64,000 nucleotides of DNA from Anaerolineae bacterium (GCA_019637615.1 JAHBVJ010000033.1:1-64000); one strand, 5' to 3'. Positions 16,566 through 25,971 are shown, counted from the first letter of the stretch. Numbers and translations: made by a program. The notes: generated by a model not told the origin, from the sequence alone.

Positions 16566-17492
16566 ATGGCTGTTTCGGCACTCCCGCGCCCAAAAAGTAA
16601 GCGCAGTCCAACGTTCTGGCATGATACGCTGCGTGGTTATCTGTTCATCTTGCCAGTGGTACTGGGGTTATTGATTTGGACGTTTGGCCCGATGCTGGCG
16701 TCGGCTTACTACAGCCTCACAGATTACAAAATCATCGGCGTGCCTGAATTCATCGGGTTGCAGAACTACATCGATCTGTTCAAAGACAAAGCCTTCATCC
16801 AGTCCTTGAGCATCACGATCCGCTTCGGGTTGATGTTCGTGACCCTGTCGCAGATCGTCGGGCTGGCGCTGGCGGTGCTGCTGACGCAGAAGGTGCGCGG
16901 GCTGACGATCTTCCGCACGATCTTCTATCTTCCGATTATCGTGCCAGCAGCGGCCTCGGCGGTGTTGTGGAAGTACCTGTACAACAAGGAATTTGGCCCG
17001 ATAGACGGCGTATTGCAGGCGGTGGGACTGCCCGCCATCAACTGGCTGGGGTCGGTCGAGTCGGCGCTGTTCGCGTTGGTGATCATGAGCGTGTGGGCAA
17101 ACGCCGTGACAATCATTATTTATGTGGCGGGTCTGCAAAACATCCCTGAAGACCTGCTGGATGCTGCCAAGATCGACGGCGGAAACGCCTTCCAGCGGTT
17201 TCTATACATCACGATCCCGATGCTGTCGCCCACGATTTTCTTCAATCTGGTGACGGGCGTCATCGGCGCATTTCAATTCTTCGTGCCAGCGTTCATCATG
17301 ACGCAAGGCGGCCCCGCGAAATCTACCTATTTCTACAATTACAACCTGTACGAAAAAGCCTTCAAGTGGCTGGAGATGGGCTATGCCTCCGCGATGGCGT
17401 GGCTGCTGTTCGCCATCATCATTGTGCTGACGATGATGATCTTCCGCAGTTCGCCGCTGTGGGTGTATTACGAAGGGGAGGTGCATCAATGA
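16566..17492 (+). CDS. Sugar ABC transporter permease (MalF/UgpA-like)
   Basis: 308 residues, six predicted membrane helices, the first at about 22-45. The EAA loop reads LDAAKIDGGNAFQRFLYITIP. GAGGAGAG stands just before ATG 16566, which I prefer over an in-frame ATG at 16551 inside the region of the ribosome site. It ends in an ATGA overlap with the next permease gene, so the pair is coupled and forms the membrane channel of the importer. Confidence 0.9.
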   Translation: MAVSALPRPKSKRSPTFWHDTLRGYLFILPVVLGLLIWTFGPMLASAYYSLTDYKIIGVPEFIGLQNYIDLFKDKAFIQSLSITIRFGLMFVTLSQIVGLALAVLLTQKVRGLTIFRTIFYLPIIVPAAASAVLWKYLYNKEFGPIDGVLQAVGLPAINWLGSVESALFALVIMSVWANAVTIIIYVAGLQNIPEDLLDAAKIDGGNAFQRFLYITIPMLSPTIFFNLVTGVIGAFQFFVPAFIMTQGGPAKSTYFYNYNLYEKAFKWLEMGYASAMAWLLFAIIIVLTMMIFRSSPLWVYYEGEVHQ

Positions 17493-18391
17493 CGAGCAGC
17501 ACCGCTATTTACGTCGCGACGCAAGCAGAAGAACTCAAGGCCGTGCGCCGCCGCCAAGAATTCGTCAGCAAGCTGATCGTGTATGCGTTGTTGTTCCTCG
17601 GCGCGGCGATTTTCATCCTGCCGTTGGTGGTGATGGTGAGCACCTCCCTGAAATCGTACACCGAAGTGAACAGCTACCCGCCGACGTTCTTGCCGACGCG
17701 CCTCGTGCCGTCCAATTATGTCGAGGCGTGGAATTACAAGAATACGCAGTTCCCACGCTGGACGTTGAATACGCTGTTTTTGATCGTCACCATCGTGCCG
17801 GGGGTGGTGATCAGCGCGTCGTTGTGCGCATACGGCTTCGCGCGGTTGAAGTTCCCCGGACGCAACATCTGGTTCATTCTGGTGCTGGCCTCGCTGATGC
17901 TGCCCTCGCAGGTGACGCTGATTCCGCTGTACATCCTATTTTACAAGCTCGGCTGGCTGAATACCTTCGCCCCGTTGATCGTCCCGACGTGGTTTGGCGG
18001 CGGTGCGATCAATATTTTCTTGCTGCGGCAGTTCTTCATGCAGATTCCGCGTGAGTTGGACGAGGCCGCCACAATTGATGGCGCGAGTCATCTGACGATC
18101 TGGTGGCGAATTTACATGCCGTTGGCACGCCCCGCCCTGATCTCGGTGGCGCTCTTGACCGTGCTCGGCATTTGGAATGACTTTCTGGGGCCATTCATCT
18201 ATCTGTCGAATCCCGATAACTTCACGCTGGCGTTGGGCTTGAACGTTTTCCGCACGCTGTTCCCCACCGTCCCGCGTACCGATTACATTATGGCAATTTC
18301 AACCCTGATGGTGCTGCCCATGATCGTGATGTTCCTGCTGGCGCAGCGCTACATCGTGCAGGGCTTCGTCACCAGCGGCATTAAAGGATAA
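17489..18391 (+). CDS. Sugar ABC transporter permease (MalG/UgpE-like)
   Basis: 300 residues. A cytoplasmic N-terminal tail of about 30 residues precedes six predicted helices; the EAA loop is LDEAATIDGASHLTIWWRIYMP. The ATG overlaps the upstream TGA (ATGA) with GGGAGG a few bases ahead, which decides the start over a longer frame beginning at 17366 inside the previous gene. The protein ends QGFVTSGIKG, a typical MalG-type tail. Nucleotide-binding subunit not encoded nearby. Confidence 0.9.
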   Translation: MTSSTAIYVATQAEELKAVRRRQEFVSKLIVYALLFLGAAIFILPLVVMVSTSLKSYTEVNSYPPTFLPTRLVPSNYVEAWNYKNTQFPRWTLNTLFLIVTIVPGVVISASLCAYGFARLKFPGRNIWFILVLASLMLPSQVTLIPLYILFYKLGWLNTFAPLIVPTWFGGGAINIFLLRQFFMQIPRELDEAATIDGASHLTIWWRIYMPLARPALISVALLTVLGIWNDFLGPFIYLSNPDNFTLALGLNVFRTLFPTVPRTDYIMAISTLMVLPMIVMFLLAQRYIVQGFVTSGIKG

Positions 18392-18393
18392 TC

Positions 18394-19083
18394 ATGGCGA
18401 AGATTGACTACGAAGCATGGATGAAGCAGCCGCGCATGTTGAACGAGCGCTGTCGCGGGTTGCCGCTGATCTGGACGCCGGATGTAAAGTGGTTCAATAA
18501 CGACTGGCTCGGCCCGACGCCGCACGTCCATGACGATGCTACCGAGATCGGGTTTCTGGCGCAAGGCAGCCTAGAGATTCAGATCGGGGGCAGCCAGCGC
18601 GTGTACAAAACGGGCGATTTTATGATCATGCCGCCGAAGAAGTACCACAATTACTGGTTTCACGGCGATGATCCGGTTTGTTTTTTCGTGGTGGTCGCGC
18701 CGAATCATAAGTATAACCGACTGCGGGCGAAAGACTTCACACCGGACTGTTTCAAGGGCGAAGCGCCGTTTGCCAACGTCTACGAGACCGATAAGCTGCC
18801 TTGCAACGAGCATTTTCAGGTGGATCGGATGACGCTGCTTTCCGGTGAGAGCGAACCCATGCGGCAGTTGGACGTGCAAGATCGCGTGATCTACATCGTC
18901 AGCGGTACGGCACAGGTACAGATCAACACGCTCGGCGGAGTGCTGGCGGCAAACCGTTACCAGCATATCCCCGCGACCACGCCTCATCAGATCACCAACG
19001 TGGGCTTCGAACCGCTCGTGTATCTATCGCTCATCATCACCGACCCGTTTACCGCACACGGCACCGTGCTCGAACATGAGTGA
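18394..19083 (+). CDS. Two-part cupin domain protein
   Basis: 229 residues forming two cupin halves. The first has HVHDDATEIGFLAQG, matching the metal-binding HxHxxxxE pattern, and GDFMIMPPKKYH as the second motif. The second half (about 125-229) has a VIYIVSGTAQVQIN strand pair and YQHIPATTPHQITN, with the first His motif degenerate. Cupins here could isomerise or bind a sugar acid, or sense ligand. It starts two bases after the permease stop, so it is firmly part of the transport operon. Exact reaction unknown. Confidence 0.8.
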   Translation: MAKIDYEAWMKQPRMLNERCRGLPLIWTPDVKWFNNDWLGPTPHVHDDATEIGFLAQGSLEIQIGGSQRVYKTGDFMIMPPKKYHNYWFHGDDPVCFFVVVAPNHKYNRLRAKDFTPDCFKGEAPFANVYETDKLPCNEHFQVDRMTLLSGESEPMRQLDVQDRVIYIVSGTAQVQINTLGGVLAANRYQHIPATTPHQITNVGFEPLVYLSLIITDPFTAHGTVLEHE

Positions 19084-19107
19084 TGCACCCTACTAAGGAA
19101 TAATCTG

Positions 19108-19989
19108 ATGCGACTAGGGATGTGCAGCGCCTTTTTGCCCGATGATATGGACGATCTGACGCCAGAGATGTGTCGGCGCGTGCGCGAGATGGGATTTTCC
19201 GGCATTTTCACGCGCTTTCGCAAGAACGATCCGCATACGACGCCGCGTGCCAAAGCGGAACGCGTGCGGCAGATGTTGGCGGATGAGAATTTGCGCCTGT
19301 TTCAGGTGACGGGCTACTGGCAGAACCTCGTCACGAGCGACGAAGCAGCACGCAAAGAATCCGTGCGGACGGTACGCGCGGCGCTGCGGTTGGCGGGCTG
19401 GCTAGGCGCACGCGGGATCGATACAGGGCCGGGATCGATGCATCCAGATGGCCCTTGGTTCCCGCACCAAGCTAACTGGACTGCCGTCGCCCACAAGCAG
19501 TTGGTGAAAAGCCTGAAAGAATGCGCGCCGGTGGCTGAAGACACGGGTGTGTACCTGAGCATGGAAGGCCATCAGTTGGTCACGCTGGAATCAGCGGAGA
19601 TCACTGCCGAGATTCTGGACGAAGTTAATTCGCTCAAAGTCACCAGCGATTATGACTCCGCGAACTGGATCACGCGGGAAACCGTGTTTGATACGGCGTC
19701 GGCGGTCAAGCATCATATCAAGGTGCTGCGCAAGCACATCATTAGCTGCCACGCCAAAGACATCTGGATCGAGAATAAATTGGCGCTGCACTTGCAGGAT
19801 GGCTGCCCCGGCAAAGGCTTGATGGACTTCCACACGCTGTTCCGACAGATGGAAGCGCTGTCGCCCGATTATCCGGTGATCGTGGAAGGTGCGACTACCG
19901 AGGAGATGCCACAGGTGGGGCGGTTGTTCCATCAGGTGGCGGCGGAATGTAATATCCGCGTGTTCGATGCGGATGAAGAACCCGCATGA
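19108..19989 (+). CDS. Sugar phosphate isomerase/epimerase (xylose isomerase-like TIM barrel)
   Basis: 293 residues of the AP-endonuclease-2/xylose-isomerase-like barrel. It shows the typical metal-binding sequence order: Glu in YLSMEGHQ, Asp in VTSDYDSANW, His in ISCHAKDI and Glu in VIVEGAT near the end. Relatives include inosose dehydratases, tagatose/allulose epimerases and 3-keto-glycoside lyases. First of three related but clearly different barrels in this operon. ATG 19108 follows the cupin gene by 24 bp with AAGGA ahead. Substrate unknown. Confidence 0.83.
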   Translation: MRLGMCSAFLPDDMDDLTPEMCRRVREMGFSGIFTRFRKNDPHTTPRAKAERVRQMLADENLRLFQVTGYWQNLVTSDEAARKESVRTVRAALRLAGWLGARGIDTGPGSMHPDGPWFPHQANWTAVAHKQLVKSLKECAPVAEDTGVYLSMEGHQLVTLESAEITAEILDEVNSLKVTSDYDSANWITRETVFDTASAVKHHIKVLRKHIISCHAKDIWIENKLALHLQDGCPGKGLMDFHTLFRQMEALSPDYPVIVEGATTEEMPQVGRLFHQVAAECNIRVFDADEEPA

Positions 19990-20061
19990 GTAACGCCAAT
20001 TAGATCATTTTTAGCATATGTAGATTTTATGCAACTGAAAAGGTTTTGAAGCTCAATCATC

Positions 20062-20865
20062 ATGCCCAAAGCTAAGAAGACACACGCCCTACGCTTTGCC
20101 TACAGTACCATCAACTGGACGACAAAGCCCGATCTCATCAGCATGTTCAAGGATATCAAGAAGGCTGGCTGGCAAGCCGTCGAACTATTCGACCATTCGC
20201 TGGATTGGCTCGGCCCGCCAGACTATTTGCGCTCGATCCTCGGCGGGCTGCGCACCCCGATCTTTTTCGGTGGGATCGAAGTGCCGTCTAACCCTGACGC
20301 GTTGACCATTCACAAGCGGCGGATGGATTACGCGGCGATATTCGGCGCGGAACAGTACGGCATCGTGGGTGGTGGGCGGCTGCGTACACGCCCGCCGACG
20401 GCTGCCGAATACAAGAATCTGGCGCAGAGCTGCGAGGAGCTTGCCCATTACGGCGCGGCTAAGGGCATCACGTTAGCCTATCATCCGCACGTGGGCTGCA
20501 CCATCGAAACCGAAGGCGAGATCGACATCCTGCTCAACGAGACGCAGAAAACCAAGCTGTGTCTGGATGTCTCGCACATCGGCCTTGTGGGCGAAGATTC
20601 GGTCGCACATCTACGCAAGTACAAGGCGCGGCTCGGCTATGTCCATCTGAAGGATTGGGCGGGCGGCAAGTTCGTGGAGATCGGCAAAGGCACCATCGGG
20701 CTGGATTTCGGAGCGATTCTGGCGGAATTGGTGGCGCAGCAGTACCCCGGCTGGGTGGTGACCGAGCAGAGCAGCAGTACGATCTCGCCGTATGAGAGCG
20801 CGTGCATCAACGCCGCGCACATCAAGAGCCTGAGCTATTCGCTCGCCTTGCCAGAAGGGACGTAA
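20062..20865 (+). CDS. Sugar phosphate isomerase/epimerase (IolE/IolI-like TIM barrel)
   Basis: 267 residues. Barrel signatures are the YSTINW start, ELFDHSLDW, a metal-site His/Glu region in LAYHPHVG, CLDVSHIG for the Asp-His pair and YVHLKDW before the final VVTEQSSS Glu. This order is closest to inosose dehydratase/isomerase-type proteins. It lies 72 bp after the first barrel gene, the largest gap in the operon, and two bases before the Gfo/Idh gene. The pairing of such barrels with a Gfo/Idh/MocA enzyme is known from inositol and 3-keto-glycoside pathways; the actual substrate is not visible. Confidence 0.83.
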   Translation: MPKAKKTHALRFAYSTINWTTKPDLISMFKDIKKAGWQAVELFDHSLDWLGPPDYLRSILGGLRTPIFFGGIEVPSNPDALTIHKRRMDYAAIFGAEQYGIVGGGRLRTRPPTAAEYKNLAQSCEELAHYGAAKGITLAYHPHVGCTIETEGEIDILLNETQKTKLCLDVSHIGLVGEDSVAHLRKYKARLGYVHLKDWAGGKFVEIGKGTIGLDFGAILAELVAQQYPGWVVTEQSSSTISPYESACINAAHIKSLSYSLALPEGT

Positions 20866-20867
20866 CG

Positions 20868-22076
20868 ATGGGCTTCGCGATGGGATTGGTCGGCTGTGGC
20901 GTGATGGGTCGCCGTCACGTCATCGGCATGAAGAATTTGAAGGCAGCGGGCAAGCTGAACTTCGAACTGGCGGCGGTGTGCGATGTGATGCCGGAAAATC
21001 TCCAGCGGATGGGTAGCCATGTCGAGGAATTGTTCGGCACGCCGCCACAACTGTTCGCGGATTTCGAGACGATGGCGGCACAAGCCAAGCTGGACGGCAT
21101 CATCATCACGACCTCGCCGGAAATGCACCTGAGCGTGGCGGAAAAGGCATTTGAAGCGGGACTCCATGTGATGGTGGAGAAGCCGATCACGCTGACGGTC
21201 GCTGAGGGCGTGCGCATGGTGGAGGCCGCAAAGCAAGCCAAACGTAAATTGGCGGTGGCGGAAAATTACCGCCGCGACCCGATTAACCGCTTGGGTAAGG
21301 CGCTGGTGGATGGCGGCGCGCTTGGCACACCGTTCCTCGCCACACAGGAGTCGTCCGGCGGTGGCGAATTCGTGATCATCACGCCGTGGCGACACCGCAA
21401 GGATCGCGGCGGGATCGTGATCGATATGGGCGTGCATTACACCGACATCCTCGAATTCTATATGGGGCCGATTGAGACGGTGGTCGGGATGAACGCCATT
21501 GTGGACAAACAGCGCGTCGATGCTCAGGGCGCACTGCATCCGGTGGACGCAGAAGATTTGTCGGTCGGCGTGATGCGTTTCCGCAGCGGGGCGATTGCCA
21601 ATTGGCTGCTGAACGTGGCAGGGCGCGGCGAAGGGCATTTTTCGCGCATGATCTACGGCACAGGCGGATCACTGGCGATCCCCGGGGATCGCACGGGCAA
21701 GGCGCTAAATTTGGTGCAGCGCGTCAACGGGAAAGATGTGCCTGTGCCCGTCGAGGAGCTATTCGCGCTGGTGCCGGAGTTCGCGCTGGACGCGACGACC
21801 GCCGCGCTGTTCAAGAGTGAGCGCTTGCTGACTTACGATCTGCCGTGGGCGGACATCGACGCGAACCTGCTTGGCATTGAGCAAGCCGATTTCGTGGACG
21901 CGATTATGCATGATCGTGAGCCGGAAGTGACGGGCGAACAAGGACTGCGTTCGCTGGCGCTGGTGTTCGGCCTGCTAGAGTCGGAACTGCTGAGGCGAAT
22001 GGTCACGCTGGATGAAGTTTTGCAAGGCAAAGAAGTGCCTTATCAGGCCGAGATCAAACGGAGTATACACGTATGA
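20868..22076 (+). CDS. Gfo/Idh/MocA family oxidoreductase
   Basis: 402 residues. N-terminal Rossmann fold with GLVGCGVMGRRH and the family mark VEKPITLT near residue 105, followed by the catalytic-domain segment ENYRRDPINR and WRHRKDRGGIVIDMGVHYTD, where the His of the GVH segment and a Lys of EKP are expected in catalysis. Such enzymes oxidise or reduce a sugar hydroxyl with tightly bound NAD. I start at ATG 20868 just after the previous stop, with AAGGGA ahead; a longer frame from 20802 lies inside the upstream gene. Its stop overlaps the next start (ATGA). Confidence 0.88.
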   Translation: MGFAMGLVGCGVMGRRHVIGMKNLKAAGKLNFELAAVCDVMPENLQRMGSHVEELFGTPPQLFADFETMAAQAKLDGIIITTSPEMHLSVAEKAFEAGLHVMVEKPITLTVAEGVRMVEAAKQAKRKLAVAENYRRDPINRLGKALVDGGALGTPFLATQESSGGGEFVIITPWRHRKDRGGIVIDMGVHYTDILEFYMGPIETVVGMNAIVDKQRVDAQGALHPVDAEDLSVGVMRFRSGAIANWLLNVAGRGEGHFSRMIYGTGGSLAIPGDRTGKALNLVQRVNGKDVPVPVEELFALVPEFALDATTAALFKSERLLTYDLPWADIDANLLGIEQADFVDAIMHDREPEVTGEQGLRSLALVFGLLESELLRRMVTLDEVLQGKEVPYQAEIKRSIHV

Positions 22077-23011
22077 ATTCATGGTCACACCTGATGGATT
22101 TCGGCGTCATTCACCCGCTGATCTACCTTGAATGTCGCGGCGGTGAGGGGCCGATCCTTGAGACGTTGCCGACGATCATCAACGATTCTGACTTCGGGGC
22201 AATCGAGATCGCGCCGATCAAGAACCCGGAAGTGCGGCAAAAGGCCAAAGCGCTGCTGGCGCAATCGCAATTGCAGGTGGTGTACTTGCCGATTTTGCCC
22301 GTCTTGCTGGAAAAGCTGGAACCGGGCAGCGCGGATGTTGACGCGCGGCGGATAGCAGTGGCACGGCTCAAGGGGCTGATCGATGAGGCCATCGACTTTG
22401 GCTGCGTGATGGCGATGGTGCAAGGCCCGCTGGATACCGCACCGGATCAGCGCGAGGCGACTACTGAACGACTGATTCAAGATTTGCAGGAGTTGTGCGA
22501 TTACGCGGCGGCGCGATCCACCAAAAAGCAGTTGTTCATCACGTTTGAGAATTTTGACCGCGACATCGAGAAGAAACGGCTGATCGGCCCGACCGCCGAA
22601 GCGGCGAAGATGGCGGATGCCGTTGGCCGACCGAACTTCGGGCTGACCATTGACCTGAGCCATCTACCGCTGCTCAATGAGACGCCCGCGCACGCGTTGC
22701 AAACGGCGGGAAGGCATTTGATCCACGCGCATATCGGTAACTGCGTGATCGATCATCCCGCTTCGGCGCTGTACGGCGATTTTCATCCGCGCTTCGGGCA
22801 TCCGTTGGGGCGCAATGACCTGCCAGAAGTAGTTGATTACCTGCAGCAACTGGATAACGTGCAGTACTGGACGAAGGCAAGATCGCGGTTGGGTTCGACG
22901 CCGATATTGTCGATGGAGCTGCGTCCGGTGCCGAACGAAGAAAATCCGCAAGCGGTACTGGCGAATGGAAAACGGACATTTATCCGCGCATGGGCGCAGG
23001 TGAAAGCATGA
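22073..23011 (+). CDS. Third xylose isomerase-like TIM barrel protein
   Basis: 312 residues. More distant from the other two barrels but with the same plan: an early LECRGGEGPILETL segment, ITFENFDRD with the metal Glu, LTIDLSHLPLL with an Asp-His pair and LIHAHIGNCVI with a further His. The final SMELRP Glu completes the metal set. It overlaps its neighbours at both ends by four bases (ATGA each time), so it is tightly coupled between the Gfo/Idh enzyme and the D-2-hydroxyacid dehydrogenase. It could isomerise or cleave the keto-sugar made by the dehydrogenase; this is inferred. Confidence 0.8.
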   Translation: MNSWSHLMDFGVIHPLIYLECRGGEGPILETLPTIINDSDFGAIEIAPIKNPEVRQKAKALLAQSQLQVVYLPILPVLLEKLEPGSADVDARRIAVARLKGLIDEAIDFGCVMAMVQGPLDTAPDQREATTERLIQDLQELCDYAAARSTKKQLFITFENFDRDIEKKRLIGPTAEAAKMADAVGRPNFGLTIDLSHLPLLNETPAHALQTAGRHLIHAHIGNCVIDHPASALYGDFHPRFGHPLGRNDLPEVVDYLQQLDNVQYWTKARSRLGSTPILSMELRPVPNEENPQAVLANGKRTFIRAWAQVKA

Positions 23012-24063
23012 TCAAGATCGTGGTTTGGGACAATATCGGGAATGTGCTGCTGGGTGTGCGGCTGCGCAAGCAGTTCGGCAATGAGTGGATGAAGAAACTG
23101 ACGCCCGATGATCCGGCGGCGGTGGAGAGCGCGCCGCTGTTTGAGGAGATCTTCGCGGACTACGAGACCGAGGTGATCGAGGTCAAAACGCTGGCGGAAT
23201 TGGACGACGTGATCGCGGAGGCCGATTATCTGGTGGTGCATAAAGAACGCGTGACGCCGGAGGTGCTGCGCAAAGGCAAGAAAATTCGCCTGATCCAGCA
23301 TCTTGGCCTCGATTATCGCGGCGTGCCGATGGAAGTCGCACGCGAACTCGGCGTGCCCGTGTGCGCGACGCCGCTGATCAACTATATCGCGGTGGCGGAA
23401 CATGCGTGGGCGCTGCTGCTCAACCATTACAAGCAGATGCAGGAACAGCGCTGCCAAGTCGAACAGCGTAAGTACTTGGAACGCGGTTGGGGCGCGACCG
23501 TGCCGAATGTGCGGATCGTGCAGGATTACACGCTCGGTCTGCTCGGTTTTGGCGAGATCGCGCGCCCGATGGCAAGTTATGCGCATGCCTTCGAGATGAA
23601 AGCGATTTACTGGGACATCGTGCGCTTCCCCGACCTCGAAGCCAAATATCACATCGAGTACGTGGAGTGGGACGAGCTGTTCAAGCGAGCCGACGTGTTG
23701 AGCGTACATATCCCGATCAAGCCGGAGACGGAGAAGATCATTGGCGCGCGGGAATTCGGACTGATGAAGCCGGATGCGTTTTTCATCAACACGGCGCGCG
23801 GCAAACTGGTCGATCAAGCCGCGCTGGTGGATGCGCTCAAGAATCACCGTCTGGGCGGGGCGGGGTTGGATGTGATGTACGAGGAACCGCTGCCGAAGGA
23901 TGATCCGCTGCACGCACTGAACGAAGACCCGCAGTACAACGTGACGCTGACTTCGCATTCGGCGTGGCAGGGGCCGTGGACGTGGGTGCGTGACTCGCTC
24001 AACATCTGGATGAACGTGTACCACCATCTGCGCGGCGAGCCACTGCGCTACGAGGTTAGTTGA
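23008..24063 (+). CDS. D-isomer specific 2-hydroxyacid dehydrogenase
   Basis: 351 residues. The NAD-binding domain has LLGFGEIARPMA (GxGxxxxxxA) and the catalytic Arg in INTARGKLVD, Glu in DVMYEEPL and His in LTSHSAWQG, the classic R-E-H triad. It would convert a 2-keto acid or hydroxypyruvate-like compound to the D-2-hydroxy acid or the reverse. Start MIKIVVWDN at ATG 23008 overlaps the preceding stop. The N-terminal DNIGNVLLGVR segment is unusual for well-studied members, so specificity is open. Confidence 0.87.
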   Translation: MIKIVVWDNIGNVLLGVRLRKQFGNEWMKKLTPDDPAAVESAPLFEEIFADYETEVIEVKTLAELDDVIAEADYLVVHKERVTPEVLRKGKKIRLIQHLGLDYRGVPMEVARELGVPVCATPLINYIAVAEHAWALLLNHYKQMQEQRCQVEQRKYLERGWGATVPNVRIVQDYTLGLLGFGEIARPMASYAHAFEMKAIYWDIVRFPDLEAKYHIEYVEWDELFKRADVLSVHIPIKPETEKIIGAREFGLMKPDAFFINTARGKLVDQAALVDALKNHRLGGAGLDVMYEEPLPKDDPLHALNEDPQYNVTLTSHSAWQGPWTWVRDSLNIWMNVYHHLRGEPLRYEVS

Positions 24064-24066
24064 GCC

Positions 24067-25119
24067 ATGTCACACCCGATTCAATTTGGCTACTGCGTGC
24101 CGATCTTCGCATGGCCCGGTGGCGGGTTGTTCCGCACGCCGAATTTCGCCGCGCTGGATGGCAAACGCGCGCTGGAAACGGCGAGGCTGGCGGATACGCT
24201 CGGCTTCGACTCGATCTGGGTAGCGGATCATCTGATGCTCGGCAAAGAGCAGGCAATCCTCGAAGGGTGGACGACGCTGTCGGCTATCGCGGGCAGCACC
24301 AACCGCGCAAAATTGGGCGTCATCCATCAGGGACACTTTTTCCGCCATCCGTCGGTCGCCGCCAAGATGATTGCCACGCTGGATCAGCTCTCCGGCGGGC
24401 GGTTCATTTACTTCGCGGATACGGGCACGCGGATGAGCGAACATCAGGCGTACGGGCTGAATTACCCCGAAGATGTCAGCGAACGGATGGCGGATTTTCT
24501 GGAAGGCTTGGAACTGACGCTCAAACTGTGGCAGTCCAGCGAAGCCAACCCGCTGACGTTTGACGGACGGTTTCACCATGTCAGCGGGGCGGTATGCACG
24601 CCGCATCCCGTCTCGCAGCCGCACCCGCCGATCTGGTTCGGGGAGGCGCATCCGCTGACGTTCGAGGCGGTGGCGAAATGGGGACAGGGCTGGAACAGCG
24701 TACCCGTCGGGCTGACGGTGATGCGGCAGCGCTTGGAGGCGCTGCGGGCGGCGTGTCAGCGCGTGAATCGCAGCTTTGACGAGCTGGAGATCAGCTACGA
24801 AGTGCAGATTTTGATCGCGCCGAGCCGTGAACAGGTACGTGAAAATTTGCGCGCGATGCTGGCGCTGACACCGCCGGGAGCCGTGACGCCACCGGATGCC
24901 GATTTCGTGGCGTTTGTGCGTGGCGACAGTGACGCCTATCCGCGTTATCTGACGGACACGGGCTTGATCGGGACGCCAGCCGAGATCAAGCAGCAGCTTC
25001 AGCGCTATCTTGACATTGGTGTAACACATTTTATGCTATGGTTTATGGATGCGCCGGAAACAGACGGAATGCAATTATTCATGGAACAGGTCGCACCTGC
25101 TTTCAAGCCGAGCCAATGA
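24067..25119 (+). CDS. LLM-class flavin-dependent oxidoreductase (luciferase-like)
   Basis: 350 residues of the bacterial-luciferase-like monooxygenase/F420 reductase fold: FDSIWVADHLML near residue 60, the AGSTNRAKLG segment, HPSVAAKMIATLDQLSGGR, LTLKLWQ and HPPIWFGEA. FMN or F420 binding cannot be separated from sequence alone. In sulfur and sugar-acid pathways such enzymes cleave or oxidise unusual compounds; its presence in a sugar operon is noteworthy. It starts three bases after the dehydrogenase stop. Confidence 0.83.
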   Translation: MSHPIQFGYCVPIFAWPGGGLFRTPNFAALDGKRALETARLADTLGFDSIWVADHLMLGKEQAILEGWTTLSAIAGSTNRAKLGVIHQGHFFRHPSVAAKMIATLDQLSGGRFIYFADTGTRMSEHQAYGLNYPEDVSERMADFLEGLELTLKLWQSSEANPLTFDGRFHHVSGAVCTPHPVSQPHPPIWFGEAHPLTFEAVAKWGQGWNSVPVGLTVMRQRLEALRAACQRVNRSFDELEISYEVQILIAPSREQVRENLRAMLALTPPGAVTPPDADFVAFVRGDSDAYPRYLTDTGLIGTPAEIKQQLQRYLDIGVTHFMLWFMDAPETDGMQLFMEQVAPAFKPSQ

Positions 25120-25131
25120 TAGGGGGTCATC

Positions 25132-25932
25132 GTGTTAGATTATCCAACTCCTGCCCTGCTGGATAAATTGTTTCGACTGGATAGCAAGGTTGCCATCGTG
25201 ACGGGTGGTTATGGCGGGATCGGGGAGGCCGTGTGTCGAGGATTAGCGGCTGTCGGCGCGAAGGTGGTCATCGCAGGGCGCAACGGACAGCGCGCCGAAG
25301 CCCTCGCGGACTCGCTGCGCCAAGAAGGTTGCGATGTCTATGCCTATGCCTTTGATGCGGATAACATCCAAGAGACGAGGCGGATGGTGGATAGTGCCGT
25401 CGAGCGCTATGGACGCCTCGATATTCTGGTCAACTGCGTCGGCCTGAACCGCGAGGAAAAGCTGTTGGACGTGACCGAGGAGAATTTCGATACCGTCTAC
25501 TCGGCAAATCTGAAATCGGCGTTTTTCGTGGCGCAAGCCGCCGCCAAATACATGGTGACGCAGGGGCAAGGCGGCAAACAGGTGCATCTCGGTTCAGTGC
25601 GCACGCAGTTAGCACTGCGGGGACGTGGTTACGCAGCCTACTGCGCGGCAAAGGGCGGTCTAGGGACGATGTGCAAGCAGTTAGCCGCCGAGTTAGCGCC
25701 CCACAATATCAACGTGAACGTAGTCGCGCCGACGTTCGTGCGCACCGGGCAGGTCGCCGCCATGCTGTCCGATCCGCAGTTCTATGATGCGCTGACGGCG
25801 CGGATTCCGTTGGGTCGGATCGCGGAGCCGGAAGATGTGATGCAAGCGGTGTTGTTTCTGGTGTCGTCGGCGTCGAACTTCATCACGGGGCAAACGCTGT
25901 ATCTGGACGGCGGGATCACCGCCACGCAATGA
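25132..25932 (+). CDS. SDR family oxidoreductase
   Basis: 266 residues. Cofactor motif TGGYGGIG near residue 25, an NAGRN-like second strand (VVIAGRN) suggesting NADP use, NCVG in place of NNAG, Ser in LGSVRTQ, and YAAYCAAKGGL giving YxxxK as Tyr-Cys-Ala-Ala-Lys. Starts at GTG 25132 with AGGGGG ahead. Last gene of the eleven-gene operon; a terminator-like hairpin follows at 25944. Likely reduces or oxidises a keto/hydroxy sugar acid made by the neighbours. Confidence 0.87.
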   Translation: MLDYPTPALLDKLFRLDSKVAIVTGGYGGIGEAVCRGLAAVGAKVVIAGRNGQRAEALADSLRQEGCDVYAYAFDADNIQETRRMVDSAVERYGRLDILVNCVGLNREEKLLDVTEENFDTVYSANLKSAFFVAQAAAKYMVTQGQGGKQVHLGSVRTQLALRGRGYAAYCAAKGGLGTMCKQLAAELAPHNINVNVVAPTFVRTGQVAAMLSDPQFYDALTARIPLGRIAEPEDVMQAVLFLVSSASNFITGQTLYLDGGITATQ

Positions 25933-25943
25933 ACCTTTCGAAA

Positions 25944-25971
25944 ATCGCCCGCTGAATACCACGCGGGCGAT
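25944..25971 (+). terminator. Terminator-like hairpin ending the operon
   Basis: ATCGCCCGC at 25944-25952 pairs with GCGGGCGAT at 25963-25971 around a 10-nt loop, 11 bases after the SDR stop. The following GAAATTTAA is only weakly T-rich. It is the only hairpin between operon B and the LacI gene. Confidence 0.65.

Noticed and set aside
22837..24027. 396-codon minus-strand frame
   Set aside because: Antisense to the D-2-hydroxyacid dehydrogenase, which has its full catalytic triad; no family match.
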